Source: Spirochaetales bacterium
GTDB taxonomy: Bacteria > Spirochaetota > Spirochaetia > SZUA-6 > JAFGRV01
NCBI GenBank assembly: GCA_016930085.1
Contig: JAFGHO010000048.1
Location: forward strand, 1-41,667
Reading direction: 5' to 3'
Length of the DNA stretch: 41,667 bases
The notes beneath the pieces were generated by a model that saw nothing but the letters and a program-made list of their open reading frames with translations, did not search any database and was not told where the DNA came from. The translations under genes were made by a program, and so were the position numbers. Positions 1 through 7,308 of the stretch are shown here, one piece after another. Positions within the stretch are counted from its first letter, which is position 1. Each line of letters starts with the position of its first letter.

Positions 1-126
1 CCCCGATTTCATCGGCTTCCCCGATTTCATCGGCTTCCCCGATTCCTTCGGCTTCCCCGATTTCATCGGCTTCCCCGATTCCTTCGGTTTCATCAATCTC
101 TTCGACTTCTCCAATCCCGGTACCCG
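1..126. repeat. 18-bp tandem repeat coding for acidic hexapeptides
   Basis: The unit CCCCGATTTCATCGGCTT starts at 1, 19, 37, 55 and 73 with only CATCGG/CTTCGG variation, followed by two more decayed units at 91 and 109. On the minus strand each unit is six codons, E-A-D/E-E/G-I-G, so the array changes length without breaking frame. It continues past the window edge. Confidence 0.9.
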
Positions 127-1597
127 CTCCGCTTTTTTTACCTTCACCTGAAGAGATAATATCTTCGACGACGGCCTCAACTTCTTTCCCGATTGACAGG
201 GTATCTTCGGCTGGGGAGATGTCCTCAACATCCCCGATGCCTTCTTCTTCGGTATCTTCATTCATTTTTTCAGGCGGTTCCACGGCACGTTCCGCCGGAA
301 TGGCTATATTTCCGCTTTTTAGCGCCCGCTCGATGAGCTGCTCTATTCGCCCGATATCGATAGAAGTCCGGGGTTTTTGTTCCGCCTTTTTCCCGATAAT
401 TGAAAGAATATTATCCCAGCTTTTATTAATCAGATCGTCGACTTCTTCCTGACGCTCCTTTTTAATCTTCCCTATTCCCTTTTTAATATACTTTTTCAAT
501 TGCGAACCACTCATCATCAAATCCCGCCGCCACTTCGCCCAGTCGACTTCTTCCTGGGCATCGATAAACTGCTTGATGAATTGAATCTGAAGGTATTTTA
601 TCCTCCTCGTGATCACCACAAGAGGATCCTGTTTGATATTGAAAAGAATATAGACGATCAGAAAAATCGTGAGACAAATAAGAACGACAATGACGACTTC
701 ATAGAATCCGCCTATTTCAAACTGTTCTTCCGGGATGATCATCGACACAATACCATCGAGTTTTGATGGTGAAGAAAAAATCCTGTATTCCATATTTTTT
801 CCGTTTGTCACAACAAACAGATTCCCGTAGGAGGGTGCCTCACCGGATCTATTCTCCCAAATACGGAGGATATTTTCTTTGCTTTTTTCACGCTCGCTTT
901 CCGGAAGGTTGATCAAGATTCCCTTATCTCCGATAAGCGATAATTCCCGGCCTAAAGCGGGTTCACTTAGTGAGGCCAGGCGGACTGCAAGGCCTTCCTT
1001 TGATACATAATAGAGAGCGGTCCCTTTCAGAATATCATAGGAATCGATAACCGGAAACGTATAAATAAACCGTGAATTGTCACCGTCGACAACAAGCTTG
1101 TATTTGTCCTCTTTTGTGCATAATAGTCCGTCGGCATCAATCGATTGTTCTACCTGATTATAGTTAAAGTAAATTCGCTGCCCCAAAGCCTTTCTGTCCG
1201 TATAATCCGAAGGAAGGGTACTGAAATGTATCTTTCTGCCGTTCGATTCCAAAAACCGTACAAAGAGAAGATTCGGAAGACGTTGCTGCAGACTTGCATA
1301 GACCTCCTCCCTCCGCTGTGTGTCCGAAAGACTTTGACTCTGTTCGGGAAGAAATGCGCTTGAAATAAACGGATTGTCCAGAGTATCGGAAAAACGGTCG
1401 ATATTCTCCTGATGATAGGAGTCAACGAATCGTGCGATCTCTTCGATCTTTTTCTCAAATTGGGCCTTGAGGTTGGGAGCATAAAAATTTGTCGTGACAA
1501 ACCTGAAGAACAGACCGGACGATGGCAGAAAGAGCAGGAGAGCGGCAATAATGATCGAGATTAAAAAACTTAATGCTATCTTCAGGCTTTGCCTCAT
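1..1597 (-). CDS. Membrane-anchored sensor-like protein with acidic repeat tail (partial, C-terminus off window)
   Basis: No stop is reached before the window edge, so at least 532 codons are present and the C-terminus is missing. From ATG at 1597 the product starts MRQSLKIALSFLISIIIAAL, a short basic stretch then a transmembrane helix (about residues 6-26). An extracytoplasmic region of about 260 residues follows, a second hydrophobic helix (about 293-318, around VVIVVLICLTIFLIVYILF), then a charged, Lys-rich cytoplasmic part. The tail becomes Glu/Asp-rich and ends in hexapeptide repeats EADEIG/EAEGIG. The TM - large outer domain - TM layout resembles Cache-type sensors, but I see no HAMP, kinase or MCP signature in the visible part. 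The start has a weak GAGG about 12 nt upstream. Function is unknown; the frame is secure because composition and membrane topology hold over the whole length. Confidence 0.75.
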   Translation of the reverse strand, partial: MRQSLKIALSFLISIIIAALLLFLPSSGLFFRFVTTNFYAPNLKAQFEKKIEEIARFVDSYHQENIDRFSDTLDNPFISSAFLPEQSQSLSDTQRREEVYASLQQRLPNLLFVRFLESNGRKIHFSTLPSDYTDRKALGQRIYFNYNQVEQSIDADGLLCTKEDKYKLVVDGDNSRFIYTFPVIDSYDILKGTALYYVSKEGLAVRLASLSEPALGRELSLIGDKGILINLPESEREKSKENILRIWENRSGEAPSYGNLFVVTNGKNMEYRIFSSPSKLDGIVSMIIPEEQFEIGGFYEVVIVVLICLTIFLIVYILFNIKQDPLVVITRRIKYLQIQFIKQFIDAQEEVDWAKWRRDLMMSGSQLKKYIKKGIGKIKKERQEEVDDLINKSWDNILSIIGKKAEQKPRTSIDIGRIEQLIERALKSGNIAIPAERAVEPPEKMNEDTEEEGIGDVEDISPAEDTLSIGKEVEAVVEDIISSGEGKKSGAGTGIGEVEEIDETEGIGEADEIGEAEGIGEADEIGEADEIG

Positions 1598-2100
1598 CTG
1601 GCTTCGTTTCCTCGTCACTATATATTCATCCGGAAGTGCTTTCCGTTAAAAAACGATCCATAATCGCTCATCCGATTTCATATACCATCAGTATTGCTGA
1701 CCCACGCTTTGTCGAAAATCCGTATGATGGGTTCACCTCATGATTCCGAACGAATCATCGTTTCAAATAGTATAAGCATGGTGCTTTCCTTTTCTATTAT
1801 CGACTGTTATTGTATTTATCTAAAAACAACTCTCCCCACTCGCGATATTCGATAACGGATCTGAAGACATAACTTTCTTCCATATAGTATACTATAAAAA
1901 AGATCAATTTGCCAATTGAACTGACTCTTCCTCATATAGACCGTCTTTGACATGGGGAAGAAAATACGTTGCATGAGGGAAAACCAAGGTCGCTTTAGCC
2001 GATACCACTGCCGAAGGTCACTCGATAATGGATATATCTCCCGGGTATTCGATTTTTTGGATATCCCGGAAAGAAAAACCAACATCAAAAAACGGCAGGA
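1598..2100. other. Gene-poor interval between MFS gene and membrane-protein gene
   Basis: About 500 bp with no convincing gene. One 90-codon open frame on the minus strand (1816-2088) lacks a Shine-Dalgarno site and has erratic composition. An AT-rich stretch surrounds 1880-1920. A perfect 7-bp inverted repeat (ATGATTC at 1740-1746, GAATCAT at 1752-1758, 5-nt loop) has no T-run after it, so it is not a clear terminator. Confidence 0.5.
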
Positions 2101-3342
2101 TCAGTCTTCGCGGGCTGTATGACGCTTGATAAAAAGGGACAACACCGATCCAAGTAACGCCGCCGCACCGGCAATGACGAATGCTTTTGAATATGAACCG
2201 GTCGCATCGGCGATCCGTCCGGCCATTGCGGGCCCCAGGAACTGACCGATACCGAAAAGGAGCGTGATAAAGCCCAGGGCGGCAGGTGCGAGTTGGGATC
2301 CGACGACATCACCGGTTGTCGCCGCCATAATTGCCGGAATACTCCATGCCGTAAGGGCAAAGAGTATCGCAGAAATAATATGGCCTACCGGTTCATTCCA
2401 GATCCCGAATATCGTAAAGCATAAAAACTGGAGAAAGAAGACGATCGCAAGCCCGTATTTTCTTCCCACCTTGTCCGAGACAATGCCCCAGATAAGTCCG
2501 CTTCCGATACTAAGGCCGCCGAGAATGAGGGCGAGAAGCCAGTTTGCCGCTTCTTTTGTGTAACCCGCCTCCCCGGTAAGGTAGTGCACAAAAAACGTGG
2601 CGTAAATGATGTATGAAAAACCAAAAAGAATATAGATGATTCCCAGGTGCCAGACGGAAGGATTTTTATAGATACGGCCCCATTCGAGCCGTGAGGTTTT
2701 CCGTCTTTTTTCTTCCGGAACTATCTGCGCCCCCACGGGGGTAATCCCTTTCTCCGCGGGCGAGTTTCTCAGAAATATAAAACCGATGAAGGCGATACAC
2801 AGCGTCAGGGCCGCGAGAACATACCACGCATATCGCCATCCATCGACCCCCGAATCGAGAATACCCGGCAGGATACTCCCCGTGACAAGAAGACCGAAAC
2901 TCGAACCGCTGACCACGATCCCGGCAGCAAGTCCCCTCTTTTTCGGATGAAACCAGGAAGAGACGAGACCCATAACGGGTACATTCGCGCCCCCGCTTCC
3001 CATACCAGTGATCGTACGGGCAACCAGCGCCATGACGAAGGAGCCCGCGAGACCGGTCAGCGCCATGGAAGCGGCGACAACGAGCAACGAGACACCGATC
3101 ATCACCCTCGGCCCGAATCGTGAAGCGAGGATGCCGCACGTCAGCGCCAGAACGAGATAACCGATCATGTTTCCCGATGCGATATCGCCTGCCTCGACAT
3201 TGGTTAGGCCCAATCCCGATTTCATATCCGGAAGTATCGTCGTATACCCGAATCTCGCAAATCCAAGGGCGCCGGTGACGACAATGATCCCCAGAATGAG
3301 AATGATCCATCCATAATGAAGTCCGCCCTTGCCTATACTCAT
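2101..3342 (-). CDS. Major facilitator superfamily permease, YbfB/YjiJ-like
   Basis: 413-residue, 12-helix inner-membrane transporter. I chose ATG at 3342 because GAGGTGG sits 6-7 nt upstream; an upstream in-frame start would add 25 unlikely polar residues. The protein begins MSIGKGGLHYGWIILILG, and the first helix carries GFARFGYTTILPDM, typical of YbfB/YjiJ-type MFS members. The loop 2-3 motif A is present as ASRFGPRVMIG, and helices 4-5 are glycine-rich (GMGSGGANVPVMG). A central polar loop (about 190-215, PEEKRRKTSRLEWG) separates the two six-helix halves. The substrate cannot be read from sequence; organic anions or drugs are possible by family. It is divergent from the Clp1-like kinase gene and stands alone on its strand, 500 bp from the next gene. 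Confidence 0.85.
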   Translation of the reverse strand: MSIGKGGLHYGWIILILGIIVVTGALGFARFGYTTILPDMKSGLGLTNVEAGDIASGNMIGYLVLALTCGILASRFGPRVMIGVSLLVVAASMALTGLAGSFVMALVARTITGMGSGGANVPVMGLVSSWFHPKKRGLAAGIVVSGSSFGLLVTGSILPGILDSGVDGWRYAWYVLAALTLCIAFIGFIFLRNSPAEKGITPVGAQIVPEEKRRKTSRLEWGRIYKNPSVWHLGIIYILFGFSYIIYATFFVHYLTGEAGYTKEAANWLLALILGGLSIGSGLIWGIVSDKVGRKYGLAIVFFLQFLCFTIFGIWNEPVGHIISAILFALTAWSIPAIMAATTGDVVGSQLAPAALGFITLLFGIGQFLGPAMAGRIADATGSYSKAFVIAGAAALLGSVLSLFIKRHTARED

Positions 3343-3440
3343 CTGTTCCACCTCACTATTCCGAAATCGATGACCGACATATCTTTCGTTTATAGTCTTT
3401 CGGGATGAAAATGTCAATGAAAAGAGAATATGAAGATTCC

Positions 3441-3469
3441 TTGCATGCTTTACGTCATTCTGTCATAAT
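3441..3469 (+). promoter_or_regulatory. Sigma70-type promoter for Clp1-like kinase gene
   Basis: TTGCAT (3441-3446), 17-bp spacer, CATAAT (3464-3469). A start about 7 nt downstream would leave only about 9 nt before the ATG at 3485, and no Shine-Dalgarno site is visible there. Confidence 0.55.
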
Positions 3470-3484
3470 CGGTGTCAATCGAAT

Positions 3485-4363
3485 ATGATCACGGAAAAAG
3501 CATGGGACAACATCCTCGCTGAAATCAAAAACGACCACACGATCGGAAGCGTATACATTATAGGCGGTGTCGATACCGGTAAAACCACCCTCGCCTCTTT
3601 CCTCTATTCGTCCCTGAGAAAGCATTTTTCGATCGGATATATCGACTGCGATCCGGGGCAATCGACGATCGGCCCGCCGGCCACAATCGGGCTGGGCATC
3701 TATGGGAAAGCCGAAATTGTATCCGGACTAAACAAACCGGATGCGTTTTATCTGAGATTTATCGGGAATATCACCCCCACCCGTCACCTTCTTCAGACTG
3801 TTTCCGGAATAAAGCGGTGTGCGGAAAAAGCGGAAAAACTCGGCGTCGAGAAGTTAATCATCGATTCATCGGGATTTGTCAGAGGAAGCGCGGCAAGGGA
3901 GTTTCAGTTTACCGTGATCGATTTGATTCGCCCGGATTATATCATCGAACTCGCTTCGGATTTTCCACTCGAGTCCCTTCTTGTTAATTTCAGTCGACGT
4001 TTTCGTATTGTCTCCATAGCCGCCTCTCAAGCTGTCAGATCGCGATCGAAGGAAGAACGCCGGCACAACCGTGAAGAACGATTCCGTCATTATTTCACGA
4101 ACACCGAATTATCGAGTCTTGACACCGGTCGAATCGGTTTTCATGGAATGATTCCGGATGGAAGCGTAAAAGATTCATGGGATCAGCTGCTGGTGGCCCT
4201 CTGCAACAGAAATCAGTTTGTCATCAGTCTGGGTATTTTACAATCATTTAATCCGGGGAAAAAAAAGCTGACTGTGTTATCCCCCCCCTTTCCCGCGGAA
4301 AAGATCGTTTCGATTCATTTCGGATCGATCAGACTCCTGCCGTCGGGGATCCAATTGCCTTAG
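3485..4363 (+). CDS. Clp1/Grc3-type polynucleotide 5'-hydroxyl kinase
   Basis: 292 residues. The family transfers the ATP gamma-phosphate to the 5'-OH of RNA or DNA (Clp1, Nol9/Grc3, archaeal PNK). Visible signatures in order: Walker A GGVDTGKTT (27-35), the substrate-clasp/Walker B region IDCDPGQS (53-60), IIDSSGFVRG (125-134), and an Arg-rich lid RSRSKEERRHNREERFRHYF (184-203), which is the hallmark that separates this family from ordinary P-loop GTPases. It lacks the N-terminal and C-terminal beta domains of eukaryotic Clp1, so it is close to the archaeal core. ATG at 3485 follows a good promoter and has essentially no leader. The gene is alone on its strand and converges with the TM2 gene. 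In bacteria a role in RNA repair or processing is an inference; no ligase or tRNA nuclease is next to it. Confidence 0.8.
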   Translation: MITEKAWDNILAEIKNDHTIGSVYIIGGVDTGKTTLASFLYSSLRKHFSIGYIDCDPGQSTIGPPATIGLGIYGKAEIVSGLNKPDAFYLRFIGNITPTRHLLQTVSGIKRCAEKAEKLGVEKLIIDSSGFVRGSAAREFQFTVIDLIRPDYIIELASDFPLESLLVNFSRRFRIVSIAASQAVRSRSKEERRHNREERFRHYFTNTELSSLDTGRIGFHGMIPDGSVKDSWDQLLVALCNRNQFVISLGILQSFNPGKKKLTVLSPPFPAEKIVSIHFGSIRLLPSGIQLP

Positions 4364-4396
4364 GCTACCAAAAAGCGGGATGGTACAGGCGGTCTT

Positions 4397-4876
4397 TTAG
4401 AAGTCCTCGTATCCGCTTGATTTTGTCTCTGTCATAAACTCGGGGAAACAATAAACGATCACCCCGTTTGTTTTCACCCGCATTTCCGCATATCCTTTTT
4501 TGGCAAGCTTCTCCAGATATTCCTTTGCCTGATCCATGGTAAGATCGCTTTCGATGACCACTTCGGCAGGGGTGACAAATCCGGAGTTTTTCTTCGCGAC
4601 CTTCAGGATTATCCGTTCGAGGGATTCCTTTTTTTTCTGTTTGACCGGTTCCGGGAACGAACTCTGATACAATACCTGTTTGTATTTAAAGGCAAGGTTT
4701 GCCTCGCCGACCATCTGCGGCAGCCTGAAAAAATCGATCACCGTTCCAAAAAGGAAAAAGCCTCCGGTAAGCAGGTAAAGCAAACCCGATCCCCATTTCC
4801 CGAGGTAAAACCTGTGGAGACCGGGAATAAACAGGGAAAGAACCCAGAGAATACGCGCCGTTTCAAGACTAAACAT
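4397..4876 (-). CDS. TM2-domain protein with C-terminal winged-helix-like region
   Basis: 159 residues. Start at 4876 is fixed by AAAGGAGGAAAAGG immediately upstream; a longer frame from 4951 is possible but lacks a site. Residues 1-55 form a TM2 domain: two helices around LFIPGLHRFYLGKWGSGLLY, with the conserved G-x-H-R-F-Y-x-G turn, then FLFGTVIDFFRLP. A basic linker (about 80-90) leads to about 70 residues that read as a winged helix-turn-helix (GFVTPAEVVIESDLTMDQAK then EYLEKLAKKGYAEMR and a beta wing). The join suggests a membrane-tethered regulator or a protein-interaction module. It is divergent from hisC and ends 33 nt from the convergent kinase gene. Target unknown. Confidence 0.8.
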   Translation of the reverse strand: MFSLETARILWVLSLFIPGLHRFYLGKWGSGLLYLLTGGFFLFGTVIDFFRLPQMVGEANLAFKYKQVLYQSSFPEPVKQKKKESLERIILKVAKKNSGFVTPAEVVIESDLTMDQAKEYLEKLAKKGYAEMRVKTNGVIVYCFPEFMTETKSSGYEDF

Positions 4877-4944
4877 TCCTTTTCCTCCTTTGATAAAATC
4901 ATGATAGCAAAAATAGCCGGATATGACAAGAATACATCCCCCCA

Positions 4945-4973
4945 TTGACAATATAACCCGACTTTTCTATACT
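4945..4973 (+). promoter_or_regulatory. Consensus sigma70 promoter of hisC, predicting a leaderless mRNA
   Basis: TTGACA (4945-4950), 17 bp, TATACT (4968-4973). The expected +1, 7 nt beyond the -10 end, is position 4980, the A of the hisC ATG. Confidence 0.75.
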
Positions 4974-4979
4974 TTCGGA

Positions 4980-6041
4980 ATGAAACTCAGAAAAAATCTC
5001 ACCGGTATCACTCCCTATATTGCAGGAAAACTGAAAGAGGGTGCGGTCAAACTCGCTTCGAACGAGAATCCCCTTGGTTCCTCTCCAAAGGCGATCGAAT
5101 CGGTCCGCCGTTTCCTCGATAAAATCTGGCTTTATCCGGATTCCAATTGTGAAGCGATCAAGGCAAAACTCGCCCGCGCTTACGGCGTTACGGAAGACAT
5201 GCTTATCATCGGAAACGGTTCGGACGAAATACTTCTTTTTATCGCGGGAGCTTATATCGAGGAAGGATTGAACGCGGTTACATCGGAAGCGACCTTTTCC
5301 GAATATACATTTGCAACGACCCTTTTCGCGGGCGTTATGCGTTATGCACCGATGAAAGATTTCACCTACCACCTGCCGGCTTTGGCCTCACTTATCGACG
5401 AAAAGACACGGGTCGTCTTTTGCGCGAATCCGAATAATCCCACCGGTACCTACTTCACGGGGAAGGAGTTTGATGATTTCATCAAAGACGTACCGGAGAC
5501 AGTGCTCATTGTCGTGGATGAAGCGTATGTCGAATATGTCACGGAAAAGGATTTCCCCGACACGCTGTCGCGTCTTAAGGAACGCGATAATATTCTCATC
5601 CTCAGAACCTTTTCTAAATTGTACGGACTTGCCGGTCTTCGCATCGGGTACGGAATAGGCGGAAAAAAAGTGATCGCCGATCTGCATAAAACAAAAGAAC
5701 CCTTTAATATCAATTCGATCGCACAGGTCGCCGCGACCGCGGCACTGGACGATCACGAGTTTGTCAAAAAATCCCTCACGGTCAACAATGAAGGCAAGAA
5801 ATATCTCTATGGCGAATTCGATGCCATGGGATTATGGTATCTGAAAAGCGCCGCCAACTTTATCTTTCTCCGTATCGGGATGGATTGCAGGGAAGCATTC
5901 CAGACCCTTATGGAACGTGGAGTAACGATCCGTCCTATACCGGTACTCGGGATGCCGGACGGGATCAGGGTGACGGTCGGTACGGAAGAACAGAACAGGC
6001 TTTTTATCAATCTGCTGAAAGAGTTACTGCGGAAAAAATAG
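4980..6041 (+). CDS. hisC: Histidinol-phosphate aminotransferase
   Basis: 353 residues from ATG 4980. It transfers an amino group from glutamate to imidazole-acetol phosphate in histidine synthesis, using PLP. Class I/II fold: KLASNENPLGSSPKA near the N-terminus, NPNNPTGTYF in the middle, DEAYVEYV (PLP pyridine-N Asp and Tyr), and RTFSKLYGLAGLRIGYG with the Schiff-base lysine. The C-terminal arginine region appears as VTIRPIP and GIRVTVGTEEQN. Start choice: the frame is open to 4923, but the promoter and homologous N-terminus (MKLRKNLTGITPY) place the start at 4980. No other his gene is nearby, so histidine genes appear scattered. Related aminotransferases acting on other imidazole or aromatic substrates cannot be excluded. 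Confidence 0.88.
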   Translation: MKLRKNLTGITPYIAGKLKEGAVKLASNENPLGSSPKAIESVRRFLDKIWLYPDSNCEAIKAKLARAYGVTEDMLIIGNGSDEILLFIAGAYIEEGLNAVTSEATFSEYTFATTLFAGVMRYAPMKDFTYHLPALASLIDEKTRVVFCANPNNPTGTYFTGKEFDDFIKDVPETVLIVVDEAYVEYVTEKDFPDTLSRLKERDNILILRTFSKLYGLAGLRIGYGIGGKKVIADLHKTKEPFNINSIAQVAATAALDDHEFVKKSLTVNNEGKKYLYGEFDAMGLWYLKSAANFIFLRIGMDCREAFQTLMERGVTIRPIPVLGMPDGIRVTVGTEEQNRLFINLLKELLRKK

Positions 6042-6233
6042 AAGATATTTATACAGGCGTCGGATAGGATACGAGAAATAATTCTTGTTAATTAATTACG
6101 TCTTTGAGTCAGGAGTCTGTCGTTCCCGGTATTATAATGTATGAATGTATTGGACCTGTCAGGCATAATTATTCTGTTTTGTTTGGCGGGGGATGTATTT
6201 GTGGAAAGCGGGGTATGGTTTGACATTATGTTT

Positions 6234-6776
6234 TTATAGTCGGAGTATATAAAATGGCGAATAATGATTCGTATAGAGAGAAATTAGTCTATTTTGTCCA
6301 TGTAGATGCTGAATTATCCTTAACAATTGTCGTAAATTTTTCCTGAGGGACTGTTGTAATCTCTTCTTCTCGTTACTCCATTGCTTAAATCTTTTCTCGA
6401 ATTCTTCAATGACTTTTTTCCCATATTTCTCCACCATCACTAAAAACAACTCCAACAACCACCTCAAAAGCTGCGCGATACTATAGCAATTTAAATCGGC
6501 ATGCAGTAACTTGATCTTTCGGTAAACATCCTCCGGGAAATACACATGCACATGTTCCCGGCGTTCATCGGGATGGTTCGATACCGGTTGATATCGGCTC
6601 ATTCGCTGCCTTCCCCATTGATGTTCCCTTATAATCAATGGATCAACAAGAGACATAATCCCGACAATGACTCCTGATAACGTACGCCTTGAACCGAATG
6701 ATTTCAGGTTACGCAGCTTTTCTCGCATAATATCAGTAATGATAAAATGGAATTCATGCGGATCGGATTCTATCAC
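6234..6776 (-). CDS. Double ribbon-helix-helix-like protein, copy 1 of a paralogous pair
   Basis: 180 residues from a GTG at 6776, with AAGGAG 6-7 nt upstream. I read two strand-helix-turn-helix units: HEFHFIITDIMREKLRNL followed by a polar turn and LSGVIVGIMSLVDPLI (about 7-48), and HVHVYFPEDVYRKIKLLHA followed by IAQLLRWLLELFLVMVEKYG (about 76-118). The second unit is a textbook CopG/Arc-like ribbon-helix-helix pattern. A basic, Gln-rich helix and a short C-terminal tail ending YSPFYILRL follow. A close paralogue with identical length lies at 40573-41115; the second unit is almost unchanged between the two. It may belong to the DUF1564-type spirochaete proteins, but I cannot confirm that. 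A DNA-binding role is inferred from the fold pattern only. Confidence 0.7.
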   Translation of the reverse strand: MIESDPHEFHFIITDIMREKLRNLKSFGSRRTLSGVIVGIMSLVDPLIIREHQWGRQRMSRYQPVSNHPDERREHVHVYFPEDVYRKIKLLHADLNCYSIAQLLRWLLELFLVMVEKYGKKVIEEFEKRFKQWSNEKKRLQQSLRKNLRQLLRIIQHLHGQNRLISLYTNHYSPFYILRL

Positions 6777-6800
6777 GAGACACTCCTTGAATAATTATTC

Positions 6801-6829
6801 TCATACATTATATAACGCTTAAAAAGTAC
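6801..6829 (-). promoter_or_regulatory. Conserved 29-bp upstream block of RHH paralogue copy 1
   Basis: Reads TCATACATT...AACGCTTAAAAAGTAC on the plus strand and matches 41139-41167 with one mismatch. On the gene strand it holds TATAAT about 25-30 nt before the start codon but no good -35 box; the equally conserved GTACTTTTTAAGCG upstream of the -10 could be an activator or operator site. Confidence 0.55.
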
Positions 6830-7308
6830 CTACCGCATTGATTTTTTCTGAAAGAGAGGAAAAATCTGATAGAATCTTTCTATGTAAAAAGTTTTTATAA
6901 TTCAAGGAGGAACAAAAATGTTTTCATAGAGTACGCAAAGCACGCAAAGAAATTAATAAAAACCATTTCTCTGCCAGCAATACGAGAGAAATATTATAAA
7001 ATAATTTATTCAACAGGAACATGATAATAAGGAAATCAGGATGCCGGGAAAAGATAATAGCAATGGAGAATTCCATAGATCGATTCCGGGAGGTCAAGGT
7101 CTCGTGATAATTATTTCCTTTTTATAAGCGTTTTAACACTTTGAACATGAACTAATATCAGTAACCCGGCAGATATAAGAGATTATCACCAGTTTATAAA
7201 TTATCTCCAAAATTCCCGTTAAAATCGATGGTTCCATTGTGATTACGCTGTTTTGTACTTCCTCTTCTTTTTGTATTTATTTTTCAAGATTTTCCTCAAA
7301 GGCAGCTA
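6830..7308. other. Non-coding interval with relic start and degenerate repeat
   Basis: No gene fits. At 6904-6930 a strong AAGGAGG site precedes an ATG whose frame stops after three codons (ATG TTT TCA TAG), as if a gene start had lost its body. Right after it come short direct repeats GCAAAGCACGCAAAG (about 6937-6951). The rest is AT-rich with no stable hairpin that I can see. Confidence 0.45.

Noticed and set aside
1-126. CRISPR-like tandem array
   Set aside because: Units are contiguous 18-mers without spacers and code an in-frame hexapeptide repeat.
1816-2088. 90-codon open frame on the minus strand
   Set aside because: No ribosome site, no motif, irregular composition with many Arg/Tyr/Phe; sits in an AT-rich spacer.
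6234-6776. REP-associated transposase or insertion sequence as identity of the repeated gene
   Set aside because: No HUH motif, no DDE residues, no terminal inverted repeats or target duplication around either copy; the fold pattern is ribbon-helix-helix.
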